NCBI GenBank assembly: GCA_016791475.1 | Contig: JAEUWI010000001.1 | Coordinates: 1-64,000, forward strand | Reading direction: 5' to 3' | DNA: 64,000 nucleotides | Origin: Candidatus Hydrogenedentota bacterium | GTDB taxonomy: Bacteria > Hydrogenedentota > Hydrogenedentia > Hydrogenedentales > JAEUWI01 | Part shown: positions 9,277-17,940 of the stretch, piece after piece | Layout of the letters: every line of letters begins with the position of its first letter | Numbering within the stretch: the stretch's first letter is position 1 | Translations under genes and position numbers: made by a program | The notes under the pieces: generated by a model | The model's database searches: none | Seen by the model: only the letters and a program-made list of their open reading frames with translations | Told to the model about the DNA's origin: nothing

Positions 9277-9714
9277 ATGTTGTTGCAGGAACTGAAAGAG
9301 ATCAAGAGCGGTCGACACGAGCGCCACCAGTTTGGCCTTGTGATCGCCTGTGCCGCACTGCTGTTCGGCGGCATTCTTGCCTGGCGCAAAGGGGTCTATC
9401 CGGGCTTCTTCATCGTCGCATTCTTGTGCCTGGCGCCGGTGATCGTCGACAAGATCTTCAAGACCGACACCTCGATCATCCTCTGGCCCTTTCAGAAGGT
9501 CTGGATGGCGATTGCCGTGGTGATGGGTTCCATAATGTCGCGCATCATCCTGGGACTTTTTTTCTTTGGTGTGTTTACCGTGGTGCGTGGATTGAACGAT
9601 TTATTCGGCAAGCCCCTGCTGGATCGCGCGTGGGCTCCGGGTTCAAAGTCGAGCTACTGGATTCATCGCGAGCGCGGGTCGTATACGCCCGAGCGAAGCG
9701 AGAAGCAATATTGA
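9277..9714 (+). CDS. SxtJ-like membrane protein
   Basis: The 145-residue product has three or four hydrophobic segments (about 20-36, 42-58, 73-92 and 93-105) and a basic soluble tail. Size, topology and the early 'RHERHQFGLVIACA' segment followed by 'DTSIILWPFQKVWMAIAVVMG' match the SxtJ family, small membrane proteins encoded beside NodU/SxtI-type carbamoyltransferases and a short DUF5989 protein. Their biochemical role is not established; a membrane anchor for the carbamoyltransferase is a reasonable guess. The ATG has GAGGA about ten bases upstream. The SxtK-like gene follows 95 bases later, and the expected carbamoyltransferase lies 2.1 kb upstream, separated by the AlbA_2 gene. Confidence 0.75.
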   Translation: MLLQELKEIKSGRHERHQFGLVIACAALLFGGILAWRKGVYPGFFIVAFLCLAPVIVDKIFKTDTSIILWPFQKVWMAIAVVMGSIMSRIILGLFFFGVFTVVRGLNDLFGKPLLDRAWAPGSKSSYWIHRERGSYTPERSEKQY

Positions 9715-9728
9715 TTCGGGTGGGTAGT

Positions 9729-9775
9729 TGGTCTCAAGGGACCAAAAATCCATACGACCCATAAGACCCATCGGC
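9729..9775. repeat. 9-base-period GGAC-type array, facing arms
   Basis: Between the SxtJ-like and SxtK-like genes, CATACGACCCATAAGACCCA (9751-9770) shows a 9-base period of 'CCATAnGAC'. The upstream stretch 9729-9742 (TTGGTCTCAAGGGACC) is a rough reverse complement. It belongs to the dispersed array family described for 57163-57355. Confidence 0.5.
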
Positions 9776-9809
9776 TGCTCAAAGCCGAACCACCGGTTGG
9801 AAAGAAAAC

Positions 9810-9968
9810 ATGGCAAAATCATCCATCATCCGCGAGCTCTGGGAGTTCGCGAAGGTCCGCAAAAAATGGTGGCTCGGGCCCATCATCTTGTTCATGGTGC
9901 TATTCGGCGCGCTCATCGTAATCGCCAAGGGCTCCGCCGTCGCCCCCTTTATCTACACGCTCTTCTAA
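9810..9968 (+). CDS. SxtK-like DUF5989 small membrane protein
   Basis: The encoded protein has 52 residues: MAKSSIIRELWEFAKVRKKW, then a single membrane helix (WLGPIILFMVLFGALIVIAK), and a tail ending GSAVAPFIYTLF. This is the whole DUF5989/SxtK pattern, a short protein with an amphipathic start, one transmembrane segment and a conserved 'GSA-APFIYTLF' end. These genes usually sit right after an SxtJ-like gene and near a NodU/SxtI-type carbamoyltransferase, as here. The function is unknown; it may help dock the enzyme at the membrane. The ATG is preceded by GGAAAGAAAAC. The gap to the next gene is 27 bases, so it may be co-transcribed with the DUF58 gene. Confidence 0.8.
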   Translation: MAKSSIIRELWEFAKVRKKWWLGPIILFMVLFGALIVIAKGSAVAPFIYTLF

Positions 9969-9995
9969 CCTTAGGTTCGGAGCGATCGGAGTGTC

Positions 9996-11276
9996 ATGAC
10001 GAACCTGGAGCACTTCCTGCGGCGCAATGAGTTCGTGCTGCTGCCCAGCCTGCACCGCTGGTGCGTGTGGCTCATCGGATTCCGCGTCACGCTGGCGGGC
10101 TGGATCGTGTTCTTCGGTTGGTTTCTAACCGCCGCCATGGGCGTGGACAATATCGATCGGCCCGTCTACGTGGTCGTTTGCGCCTGGACCGCGCCGGGCG
10201 TCATTGCCTTTGCGCTGGGCTGGCTCTTCCGACCCCGTGTTGAGATCCGGGCGGAGCACCCCGGCCGTGGCGCCGTCGGCCAGCCCCTCGCGATCCGCTG
10301 TGGCGTGCACAACCCCCGGCGCCGCCCGCAGTTTTCCCTGGGGCTGGGCTTCTTTTTTCTCCCTATCGAATTTGAACGGGGCGACCACCCTCCCGTGCTG
10401 GACGCCATAGGGCCCGGCGAAACGGTTTACAGCACGGTATCGCTGACTCCCCTGCGCCGGGGCCACTACAAGATGCCGGGCCTCCTTGCTTTTTCCAATT
10501 TCCCCCTCAACCTCTACCGCACACCGGCGGGCCGCTCGGAAGAATGGCCCCTGCTCGTGCTGCCCTCCTTCCATCCGATCCATCACTTCGATGTACCCAT
10601 CGGAACCCGTTACCAACCCGGTGGCATCGCCCTCACCTCCAACATTGGCGAGTCCCCGGAATACATCGGCAATCGGGAATACGTCGCCGGCGATTCCATC
10701 CGCCATATCGATTTTCGCGCCTGGGCGCGCCTTTCGCGGCCCGCCGTGCGCGAATACCAGGAAGAGTACTATTGCCGCATCGCCCTCGTGCTCGACACAT
10801 TTACAGGCAAGGCGAACCCGCCATCGCCCGAGGGATTTCCAGACTTTGAGGCGGCGGTCAGCCTGACCGCGGCGGCGGCCGACGCCCTCTCGCGGGGGGA
10901 ATATCTCATCGACCTGTTTGCGGCGGGACCGGCGCTCCACGTATTCCGGGCGGGTCGCCACACGGCCCATTTCGAGAATATCCTGGAAATCCTGGCCGGC
11001 GTGGGGCACACGGTGGACAACCCCTTCGCCCGGCTGGCCCCCGCGCTGGTGGATGAGCTCCATAGCATTTCGACGGTCGTGTGTGTGTTTCTCGACTGGG
11101 ATCGCACCCGGGAGCATCTGGTGCGCGCGGCGGCGGAAGCCGGGTGCAGCGTCAAGGTGCTGATCGTGCGCGAAGGGGCCACGAACGAGCCGCTGGAAAG
11201 CATCCAGGCCTGGACGCCCCATGTGCGCCAGTTGACCCCAACGGCCATTCGCGCGGGAGGCATCGACGTCCTGTGA
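9996..11276 (+). CDS. DUF58 domain protein
   Basis: The 426-residue protein has two N-terminal membrane segments (about 25-46 and 51-73), an immunoglobulin-like or beta-rich middle, and the DUF58 core with its signature REYVAGDSIRHIDFRAWARL at about residues 228-247, followed by a von Willebrand A-like fold (ALVLDTFTG). DUF58 proteins are usually found with a MoxR ATPase and a transglutaminase-type membrane protein; the transglutaminase follows here (TGATG overlap), but no MoxR gene is in view. The pair is thought to act in envelope processes, though no reaction is proven. CGGAG lies about seven bases before the ATG. Confidence 0.88.
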   Translation: MTNLEHFLRRNEFVLLPSLHRWCVWLIGFRVTLAGWIVFFGWFLTAAMGVDNIDRPVYVVVCAWTAPGVIAFALGWLFRPRVEIRAEHPGRGAVGQPLAIRCGVHNPRRRPQFSLGLGFFFLPIEFERGDHPPVLDAIGPGETVYSTVSLTPLRRGHYKMPGLLAFSNFPLNLYRTPAGRSEEWPLLVLPSFHPIHHFDVPIGTRYQPGGIALTSNIGESPEYIGNREYVAGDSIRHIDFRAWARLSRPAVREYQEEYYCRIALVLDTFTGKANPPSPEGFPDFEAAVSLTAAAADALSRGEYLIDLFAAGPALHVFRAGRHTAHFENILEILAGVGHTVDNPFARLAPALVDELHSISTVVCVFLDWDRTREHLVRAAAEAGCSVKVLIVREGATNEPLESIQAWTPHVRQLTPTAIRAGGIDVL

Positions 11277-13342
11277 TGTTCCGGCGCGCAACAGGTATCG
11301 CGATGCTGGCCGTCGAGACGGCCCTGCTGCACTTGACCCTCGGCTACAAGTACGTCGGCGTGGCGATTACGCTCATTGCCCTCCTGGGCTGCATGCCCCA
11401 GCTCCAGTTTTCCTGGCGTATCGGCAGGCGCGCCGTGGCCATGGGCGCGGTTGCGGCTTTCTACTACCTGCTTTTCCGGCTGGAGGCCTTCGACCTGGAT
11501 CCGCTGCGATCCGAGCCGCTGGAGAACGCCGGCGCCCTCGCCGGGGCCCTGTGTTTCATGTCCCTTCAGGCCATGCAGTTCTACTGGCGCACGCCGGGAG
11601 GCCTGGCCGCTTATTACCCGCTTCTCGGCGTCCTGGCGCTGGCCTACGCCGCCGATCAATATCTGGGTAAACCGAGCGACGCCAATTTCGCCTTCGCCTG
11701 CGCCATGCTTTTCGGTGTACTCATGATCATCTTTTACGCCGTGGGGCGCGACACCAGAGTGGCGGGCCAGCCGCGCTTCTGGATTCATCGCCTGATCGGA
11801 ATCGCGCTCTGTGCGACCCTTTCTTTTGGCCTCGCCGCGGGCACGGCCTGGGGCCTCAAGAATAGTGATCGAAAAATCGCCCAGTGGATGGCGGATCGGG
11901 TCCACATGGACCGGATTGGCCTGGGCAACAACCTTCAGTCCCGGCTCGACAGCATCACCAACCTGAAAACCCGCGACGGGGAGCGAATAGCACTCCAGAT
12001 AGAAGCGGAGAGTTCGCCGGGCTATCTGCGCGGGCAGGCCTACCTCGGCTATGAAGAAAACACCTGGACCGCCATCCCACCGGGGGAGACGGCACGGGAG
12101 GCCACACAAACGCCCCCGGGCTACGTTCCCCTGTGGCGTGACGCCCGACTGTTCGAGGTGTATCCCGGCGTGGGCGAACCCGGCGAGACCATGACGGTAT
12201 TCCCCGGTCCAGAGATAGATCGGGCCCTTTTTGCGCCCCTCGAAAGTGGCTGGCTCGCCCGGCGCGGCGGACTTCAGGTTAACCATGCGGGAATCGTTCA
12301 GTCACCCGGTCCCGTGAACGGTCAACCCTACCAGGTCGTGGAGGCCGCGCCGGGTCCGGTCGCCCCCCTGAACAGCCGGGAGCGCGAGTACTACACCCAA
12401 TTACCCCAGGCGCTGGCGCCCCAATTGAAGACCCTCTCCGACACGATTTGCTCGGGACACGGCGATACCGTGGCAAAGGCCGCCGCCATCGCCGGGTACT
12501 TCCGAGCAAACTATGAATACAAACTGGGCATTCAGGTGCCTGCGAATCGGGATCCTCTGGAATATTTTCTCTTTTCCGATCCCCTTCCGGCGGCCCATTG
12601 TGAATTTTTCGCCACCGGGGCCGCGCTGCTCCTGCGCGCCGCGGGGGTGCCCGCACGCTATGTGACCGGGGTGGGCGTGTGGGAGCAACACCCCTTCGCG
12701 GACTACTGGGTGGCGCGCAATCGCGATGCCCATGCCTGGGTCGAGGCGTGGGACGCGGAGGAGGGCTGGTTCCTCGTGGAGGCCACCCCCGCCAGCGGGC
12801 TTCCCGAGGCCGGAGCCAATAGTGACACAAACGCACTCTCCGACCTGTGGAGCCTGCTCTCGCTCCACCTGAGAAGGCTGTGGGCCGCCCTGCGCGAGGG
12901 GGCGTGGAGTCTCGCCGTGGATGCCCTCGCCACCCTGTTCACGGGACTCTATCAGTTCGTCCAGACGGCCTGGCTGCCCCTGGTCATCGGCCTTACGCTC
13001 TTCGTCCTTCTACTCCGGTTCCTGCGTCACTGGCGCAATCGTCCGGTTCGCCTGTTGCCCCAGGGTGCCTTGGCCCGGAGGCTCCATCGGCAGCTTGGCG
13101 TCATGGATCGAACCGTGAAGCGGCGCTACCGGCTGGAGCGGGCCGCGCACACAACGCCCCATGTGTTCGCACGGGAAATCGAAATTGCGTTGGCCGATCC
13201 GGAGATTGGCGGGCCGCTTGCCCGGTGGTATCGGAGATGGGCCGAGTTGCGGTATCGACTCGAGACCGACGGGGACGGCGTCGAGGGGCTGGAATCAGAG
13301 CTGCGGGCACTGAAACGTCGAAGGCATGGACAAAGGCCCTGA
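11276..13342 (+). CDS. TgpA-like membrane transglutaminase (DUF3488 + transglutaminase core)
   Basis: The 688-residue protein starts with six hydrophobic helices within about 210 residues, continues with a periplasmic transglutaminase core, and ends with one more helix (LPLVIGLTLFVLLLRFL) and a basic cytoplasmic tail. The catalytic Cys is in AAHCEFFATGAALLLRAAGV (near residue 442) and the His in RDAHAWVEAW (near 486). The third residue, normally Asp in a 'V-D-x-T' motif, is Glu here (FLVEATPASG). TgpA-type proteins are periplasm-facing and have been linked to cell viability in pseudomonads. The ATG overlaps the A of the DUF58 stop, so the two genes are coupled. Substrate is unknown. Confidence 0.87.
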   Translation: MFRRATGIAMLAVETALLHLTLGYKYVGVAITLIALLGCMPQLQFSWRIGRRAVAMGAVAAFYYLLFRLEAFDLDPLRSEPLENAGALAGALCFMSLQAMQFYWRTPGGLAAYYPLLGVLALAYAADQYLGKPSDANFAFACAMLFGVLMIIFYAVGRDTRVAGQPRFWIHRLIGIALCATLSFGLAAGTAWGLKNSDRKIAQWMADRVHMDRIGLGNNLQSRLDSITNLKTRDGERIALQIEAESSPGYLRGQAYLGYEENTWTAIPPGETAREATQTPPGYVPLWRDARLFEVYPGVGEPGETMTVFPGPEIDRALFAPLESGWLARRGGLQVNHAGIVQSPGPVNGQPYQVVEAAPGPVAPLNSREREYYTQLPQALAPQLKTLSDTICSGHGDTVAKAAAIAGYFRANYEYKLGIQVPANRDPLEYFLFSDPLPAAHCEFFATGAALLLRAAGVPARYVTGVGVWEQHPFADYWVARNRDAHAWVEAWDAEEGWFLVEATPASGLPEAGANSDTNALSDLWSLLSLHLRRLWAALREGAWSLAVDALATLFTGLYQFVQTAWLPLVIGLTLFVLLLRFLRHWRNRPVRLLPQGALARRLHRQLGVMDRTVKRRYRLERAAHTTPHVFAREIEIALADPEIGGPLARWYRRWAELRYRLETDGDGVEGLESELRALKRRRHGQRP

Positions 13343-13358
13343 CCGACCGATGTGGTTC

Positions 13359-13387
13359 TTGGCAATTCCCTGTTCTTGTGGTAGAGT
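13359..13387 (+). promoter_or_regulatory. Sigma-70-type promoter for the HTH/zinc-ribbon gene
   Basis: TTGGCA (13359-13364) and TAGAGT (13382-13387) are separated by exactly 17 bases. Transcription would begin near 13394, twenty bases before the ATG at 13414. Confidence 0.45.
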
Positions 13388-13413
13388 TTTGAAAGCTGCA
13401 AGAGAGGTTGGCC

Positions 13414-13806
13414 ATGGAAAAAGAAATTCTTTCCATAGCGGACGCGAGCCAGTTGTTGTCGCTGTCCGAAGCCGAAGTAATACGGCTTCTGCACGAGGGC
13501 GAATTGCCCGGTCGGCGCGTAGGTTCCCACTGGTTCCTGTCTCGCCAGCGCCTCCTCCAGTTTATCGCGGGCGACGACGTGCCCGTGAGCAAACCGCCCC
13601 CGGCTCCGGTGTCTGTCACGCCCAAGTCCATACCCCCCAAGCTCTTAATGCCCGAATGGCGCTGCGACTCCTGCCATGAAATCCACGGCCCCGAGTTGGC
13701 CGAATGCCCCCGTTGCGGTGCGATCCGCAATACCCCCCTCATGGGCTATCGCATGCCACAGCAGCGCACGATTCTCAGCATCAACACGATGCCCAAAGTC
13801 AACTAG
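13414..13806 (+). CDS. Excisionase-type HTH protein with C-terminal zinc ribbon
   Basis: The 130-residue protein begins with an excisionase/MerR-like helix-turn-helix: ILSIADASQLLSLSEAEVIR, then LLHEGELPGRRVGSHWF, the usual 'binds DNA after reading a groove' architecture. A Pro-rich linker (about residues 58-80) leads to a four-cysteine ribbon, WRCDSCHEIHGPELAECPRC, which should bind one zinc ion. The combination suggests a small DNA-binding or adaptor protein, but no target is visible. An AGAGAGG site lies seven bases before the ATG; a TTG two codons earlier is less likely. It is transcribed on its own, just ahead of the helicase gene. Confidence 0.7.
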   Translation: MEKEILSIADASQLLSLSEAEVIRLLHEGELPGRRVGSHWFLSRQRLLQFIAGDDVPVSKPPPAPVSVTPKSIPPKLLMPEWRCDSCHEIHGPELAECPRCGAIRNTPLMGYRMPQQRTILSINTMPKVN

Positions 13807-13878
13807 AACCCGCGCCCGCATCCTGTTACAATCCCGCCTCTTCTTGACTCGAATTCAATACCGGCCGAAAGCGCGATT

Positions 13879-15999
13879 GTGGGATCCTCCAGAAAATTCC
13901 TTCAGGGCTTGAACCCCGCCCAGCGCGAGGCCGCCCGCCATACCGAAGGCCCCGTGCTGGTTCTCGCGGGGGCCGGCAGCGGCAAAACCCGCGTGATCAC
14001 GCGGCGCATCGCCCATATCCTCGACAACGGACTCGCCGAGCCCCATCAAATCCTCGCTGTGACCTTTACCAACAAGGCGGCCACCGAAATGCGCGAGCGC
14101 GTGGCGGAGTTGGTGGGAAAGAAAGAGGCGAGCGCCATCTTCATCTCCACCTTTCACAGCTACTGCCTCCAGGTGCTGAGGAAATACATCACCCATCTGG
14201 GCTATCGGAAGAATTTCAGCATCGCGGGCGACAGCGATTCCCGGACCTTGTTGCGCCGCGTGGTGGAGGATCTGGGCAGTTCAGAGACTTTCGACACAGG
14301 CACCTTCCAATCGCAAATCAGCCTGATGAAGAACGCCAACGAAGCGCCGGACCCGACAAAGCCCATGCCGGTGGAATCGGAAACCGGCGAAAAGTACGCC
14401 GAGAACTTCGCCGAGGTTTACGAGCGCTACCACTCCGCGTTGCGCGCCGCAAACAGCGTGGACTTTGATGATCTCATGCTGCTGACCCTGCGCCTGTGGA
14501 ACGAGCACCCCGACATGCACGCCATCTGTCGAGGAGCCTTCAAGTACGTGATGGTGGACGAATACCAGGACACGAACAAGGTCCAGTACGAGCTCATCCG
14601 CAAGCTCGTCTCCGAGCACCGGAACCTCTGCGTGGTGGGCGACGATGACCAGTCGATATATGCCTGGCGCGGCGCCGACTCCAGCATCATCCTGGACTTC
14701 GACAAGCACTTTCCCGATGCGAAGGTGATCACCCTCGATCAGAACTACCGATCCACCACCACCATCCTGAGTGCCGCCAATGCGGTCATCAAGAATAATC
14801 TCAAGCGGCGCGACAAGAACTTGTGGTCCGATCTCGGCGCGGGGCGTAAGCTCGACTGGATCGTGTGCAGCGACGAAGAGGCGGAAGCGGAAGAAGCGCT
14901 GAAATGGATGAAGTTCATCCAGGATCGCACGGGCGCGCGTTACAACGACTTTGCCTTTCTCTACCGCTCCAACCAGCAATCGCGCCCGTTGGAAATAACG
15001 CTCCGTCAGGCCGGTATCCCCTATGTGGTCGTAGGCGGGCAGGACTTCTTCGAGCGCGCCGAAGTGCGCGATATCATTTCCTACCTCAAGGTTATCGCGA
15101 ATCCCCGCGACGAGGCCGCCTTCCTGCGCGTGGTCAACATGCCCCGGCGCGGTATCGGCGATACGACGCTGCACAAGATTCACGAGCTCTGCCGGGACCA
15201 CAAAATGTCTCTGGGCCAGGCCACCGCGGAGCTCTTGAAGCGGGGTGTGGACGGCGGCGCCGTGCAACTGGCTCTCGGGGAGGATCCCGAAGCCCGGGTG
15301 CGCCAGTTCAAAGAGCAGAAGACCGAGAAGGGCCTCCGCGACTTCCTGCGCTTGCTTGATCGTTTCCGCAAGCGCTTCCGCGAGAAAGACGGCACCCTGC
15401 GGGCCATCGTGGAGGATCTCATCAACGCGATCGACTATCACGGCGAACTCGTGCGCTCCTGCAAGTCGCCCCAGCAGGTGACCAATCGCTGGAACAACGT
15501 CGAAGTGGTGGTCAAGGCCGTGGGGGACTACGAGGAGAAAGCGGAGAATCCAAGCCTCAGCGACTTTCTCGATGAAAGTCACCTCAACACCGATCAGACC
15601 CGCTTCGGCAAGGACGAGCGCAAGAAAACCGGCGTCACACTCATGACCATTCACAGCGCCAAAGGGCTCGAGTATCCCTTCGTATTCCTGATGGGCCTGG
15701 AAGATGGCCTCATGCCCCACGAGCGCAGTATCAAGGAAAACAATATCGAGGAAGAACGTCGCCTCTTCTACGTGGCCCTCACGCGGGGCAAGCGACACGT
15801 GACCATGTTCGAGTGTCTCTCGCGAATGAAGGGCGGCAAGGAAAAGATCTGCAAGACCAGCCGCTTCCTGGCCGAGATTCCGGCGGAATTGTACAACCAG
15901 CACCTCAAGGCCTCGCGCCAGATGTTTCAGGAGACCGTGGATCCGCCGGAGCTGAAGAAGAAAAAGAAGAAGTTCGTGCCCAAGCGGACCAATCTTTAG
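13879..15999 (+). CDS. rep: UvrD/Rep-family ATP-dependent DNA helicase
   Basis: This superfamily 1A helicase unwinds DNA 3' to 5' at forks and repair sites. The 706-residue product carries the ordered motifs: NPAQREAARHTEG with VLAGAGSGKTRVITRRIAHI (Walker A), VTFTNKAATEMRERV (Ia), VMVDEYQDTN (II), VVGDDDQSIYAWRGA (III), LDQNYRS (IV), MTIHSAKGLEYPFVFLMGLE (V) and RRLFYVALTRGK (VI). The long match to Rep, including 'GDDDQSIYAWRGA' and the 'LPHERSIKENNIEEERRL'-like region, makes Rep a closer fit than UvrD or PcrA, but the symbol is provisional. The only start is GTG 13879; a TG-extended -10 (TACAAT, 13827-13832) lies 46 bases upstream. A hairpin follows the stop. Confidence 0.9.
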   Translation: MGSSRKFLQGLNPAQREAARHTEGPVLVLAGAGSGKTRVITRRIAHILDNGLAEPHQILAVTFTNKAATEMRERVAELVGKKEASAIFISTFHSYCLQVLRKYITHLGYRKNFSIAGDSDSRTLLRRVVEDLGSSETFDTGTFQSQISLMKNANEAPDPTKPMPVESETGEKYAENFAEVYERYHSALRAANSVDFDDLMLLTLRLWNEHPDMHAICRGAFKYVMVDEYQDTNKVQYELIRKLVSEHRNLCVVGDDDQSIYAWRGADSSIILDFDKHFPDAKVITLDQNYRSTTTILSAANAVIKNNLKRRDKNLWSDLGAGRKLDWIVCSDEEAEAEEALKWMKFIQDRTGARYNDFAFLYRSNQQSRPLEITLRQAGIPYVVVGGQDFFERAEVRDIISYLKVIANPRDEAAFLRVVNMPRRGIGDTTLHKIHELCRDHKMSLGQATAELLKRGVDGGAVQLALGEDPEARVRQFKEQKTEKGLRDFLRLLDRFRKRFREKDGTLRAIVEDLINAIDYHGELVRSCKSPQQVTNRWNNVEVVVKAVGDYEEKAENPSLSDFLDESHLNTDQTRFGKDERKKTGVTLMTIHSAKGLEYPFVFLMGLEDGLMPHERSIKENNIEEERRLFYVALTRGKRHVTMFECLSRMKGGKEKICKTSRFLAEIPAELYNQHLKASRQMFQETVDPPELKKKKKKFVPKRTNL

Positions 16000-16006
16000 G
16001 ATCAGT

Positions 16007-16033
16007 CTCGGGACGGATTACGTCGGTCCCGAG
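16007..16033 (+). terminator. Hairpin after the helicase gene
   Basis: CTCGGGAC (16007-16014) and GTCCCGAG (16026-16033) form a perfect 8-base-pair stem with an 11-base loop, seven bases past the helicase stop. There is no strong T-run, so termination is likely but not certain. The rest of the gap to 16320 holds no gene or other clear signal. Confidence 0.5.
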
Positions 16034-16320
16034 GTCTTGGACGCCGAACTATCTGCGTCGTACCCCGCCGCCTGCGACACTGGGTCCACAGACGGTCCAC
16101 ACCATGCGCGACCGTTCCACGGGGTTGAATCGCCCGGTCGCTTTCGGCCGGGATTTTCAACATCGATGTCTGGCAAACTCAATGCCTCGCGTCGAGCAAC
16201 TGCGCCCTGGCCCGGTCCTTTCCTGTAGAATAGCATGCGTATTCATCCCCGGTGAATATACGTACGGCTGGTTCGGCTTGACCCGGGAGTTCCGGTATTC
16301 GCCTCGACACGAGAGAAATC

Positions 16321-17310
16321 ATGAAATCGCTTCTGGACAAATACAAGTGGGAATGCATCACGGCCGCCGTGTGCGGAGCGCTCTGCCTGGTCATGTTGGC
16401 GCCACTCCTGTCGGGGCGCCTGGGCCGGTGGTGGCCCTTTGGGGGGTTGGGGAACGACGGGCGTGTGGTCATCTACCGTACCGTCACGGGCGATCCGCTG
16501 ATGAGCGGCAAGAACACGCGGGACGCCGTGGAAAATGGGCTGAAGCGGGTACGCGAGGGCGTATCCGCCGTCAGCAAGGCGGAGGCTCCCCTGGCGAACT
16601 TCACGGCGCTTAGTTCCGAGATGACCGACGAATCGCCCGAGACGGTCGGGCGGGTGTATCGTCTGGTCAAGACCTTCTACGGCGCGGATCTCAGGGGCGT
16701 GGCGTTGCAGGGGGTGGACTTCAGCGGCATCAACCTGCAGCATGCCGACTTTACCAACGCCGATCTTTCAGGGGCCCGGTTTGATGGCGCGACCATGGCT
16801 GGGGCCAGTTTCGTGGGGGCCGACCTTTCCGCCGCCCAATTTGGTGATCGCCCCGACAATGTGCCTCAGGAGCATTGGCCCGCTGCCGGCAACGCGCCCG
16901 GCGCACGTTTCCTGAACTGCGACTTCGAGGGAGACACCCTGAGCGGACGTCTGAGCGGGACAAACTTTGGCTCCGCCAATCTGCGCGCGGCCACATTTCG
17001 GGTGTGGCAGTGCGAGCAGATGGATTTCAGCGCTGCGGACCTCTCCGGGGGCCTGATCGAGTTCTGGCCGGAGGCCGTGCCCGGCGCCCTGCCGGACTGG
17101 GATACACAGCGTTTTTATCGCACGGTCATTTACGACGACAAAACCCGGGTCGAAGGTCTTCGGCTGTCCGGCGTCACGGATCCCACCATACCTTTTGTGC
17201 AGTGGGCGCTGGCCCATGGCGCGGTGCTGGTGGACCCGGCCCCGGCAGCGGAGGCGTCGCCGGTGGCCGGGGAAAGTGCTGCGCCCGACACCTCCCCTTC
17301 CGACCAGTAA
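16321..17310 (+). CDS. Pentapeptide-repeat membrane-anchored protein
   Basis: The 329-residue product has one N-terminal membrane helix (ECITAAVCGALCLVMLAPLL) and, from about residue 120 to 255, runs of pentapeptide repeats of the A(D/N)Lxx type (GADLRGVALQGVDFSGINLQ). Such repeats fold as a right-handed square helix, and are mostly binding scaffolds. The middle part is interrupted by a loop (GDRPDNVPQEHWP). The C-terminus is Ala/Pro/Ser-rich and probably disordered. It is 39 bases upstream of ruvC and may share its transcript, but a link to recombination is not evident. Function unknown. Confidence 0.75.
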   Translation: MKSLLDKYKWECITAAVCGALCLVMLAPLLSGRLGRWWPFGGLGNDGRVVIYRTVTGDPLMSGKNTRDAVENGLKRVREGVSAVSKAEAPLANFTALSSEMTDESPETVGRVYRLVKTFYGADLRGVALQGVDFSGINLQHADFTNADLSGARFDGATMAGASFVGADLSAAQFGDRPDNVPQEHWPAAGNAPGARFLNCDFEGDTLSGRLSGTNFGSANLRAATFRVWQCEQMDFSAADLSGGLIEFWPEAVPGALPDWDTQRFYRTVIYDDKTRVEGLRLSGVTDPTIPFVQWALAHGAVLVDPAPAAEASPVAGESAAPDTSPSDQ

Positions 17311-17349
17311 TTGGCCCGCACTTTAAACCACCAACCGTCCAGGGATTTC

Positions 17350-17826
17350 ATGCGCGTTCTAGGTTTCGATCCAGGTACCGCCACAACAGGATATGGTGTG
17401 GTGGAAAGCAAAAAAAGCCGGTTGTGCTACATCACCCATGGGACGATCACGACCCCGGCGGGGGAGCACTTCGCCGAGCGGCTGAAGACGATCCACGATG
17501 CGGCGGTCGCGCTGATCGAATTGCACCGGCCCGACGCCATCGCCATAGAGCGGCTCTTCTTCAAGCAAAACGTCACCAACGGTATCGCGGTGGCCCAGTC
17601 CCGTGGCGTGCTCGCTCTCGCCGCCGTGCAGGCGGGCCTGCCCATCGGCGAGTTCAGTCCCACGGAGGCCAAGACCGCCATCACGGGCTATGGCAAGGCC
17701 GACAAAAAGCAGGTGCAGGAGATGATCAAGATCCTGCTGAACCTTGACAAGATTCCGAGGCCCGACGACGCGGCGGACGCCCTGGGCCTCGCCATCTGCC
17801 AGCTTCACGCGGGAAGATTGGTCTGA
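17350..17826 (+). CDS. ruvC: Crossover junction endodeoxyribonuclease RuvC
   Basis: RuvC cuts Holliday junctions made during recombination repair. The 158-residue protein has the RNase H-like fold with its acidic residues: Asp in MRVLGFDPGTATTGYG, Glu in AIAIERLFFKQN, and the Asp pair in PRPDDAADALGLAICQ. Length matches the family (about 160-175). The ATG at 17350 is preferred to a TTG at 17311 because AGGGA lies eight bases upstream and the protein begins at the motif. It is followed by ruvA and ruvB in the same orientation, giving the full resolvasome set in one place. Confidence 0.96.
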   Translation: MRVLGFDPGTATTGYGVVESKKSRLCYITHGTITTPAGEHFAERLKTIHDAAVALIELHRPDAIAIERLFFKQNVTNGIAVAQSRGVLALAAVQAGLPIGEFSPTEAKTAITGYGKADKKQVQEMIKILLNLDKIPRPDDAADALGLAICQLHAGRLV

Positions 17827-17940
17827 CCCTGAGATCGCGTGGTACGTTTGAGCTCGCATTATCCACGCCGCTGGAAGTCTGCTTTTATTTTCAGTATAGT
17901 ATCCGCAGATCGTTCATCCATCAACCGAGGTTCATCGCCC

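Noticed and set aside
5312..9968. Saxitoxin-type biosynthetic cluster
   Set aside because: Only the carbamoyltransferase and its two small partners are present; none of the core toxin enzymes is in the window, so a surface-glycan role is more likely.
14281..15903. 540-codon open frame on the minus strand inside the helicase gene
   Set aside because: The plus-strand frame has all helicase motifs; the long antisense frame is a by-product of high GC at codon position three.
16037..16228. 63-codon plus-strand frame after the helicase
   Set aside because: No ribosome site and biased residue content; overlaps a hairpin region.
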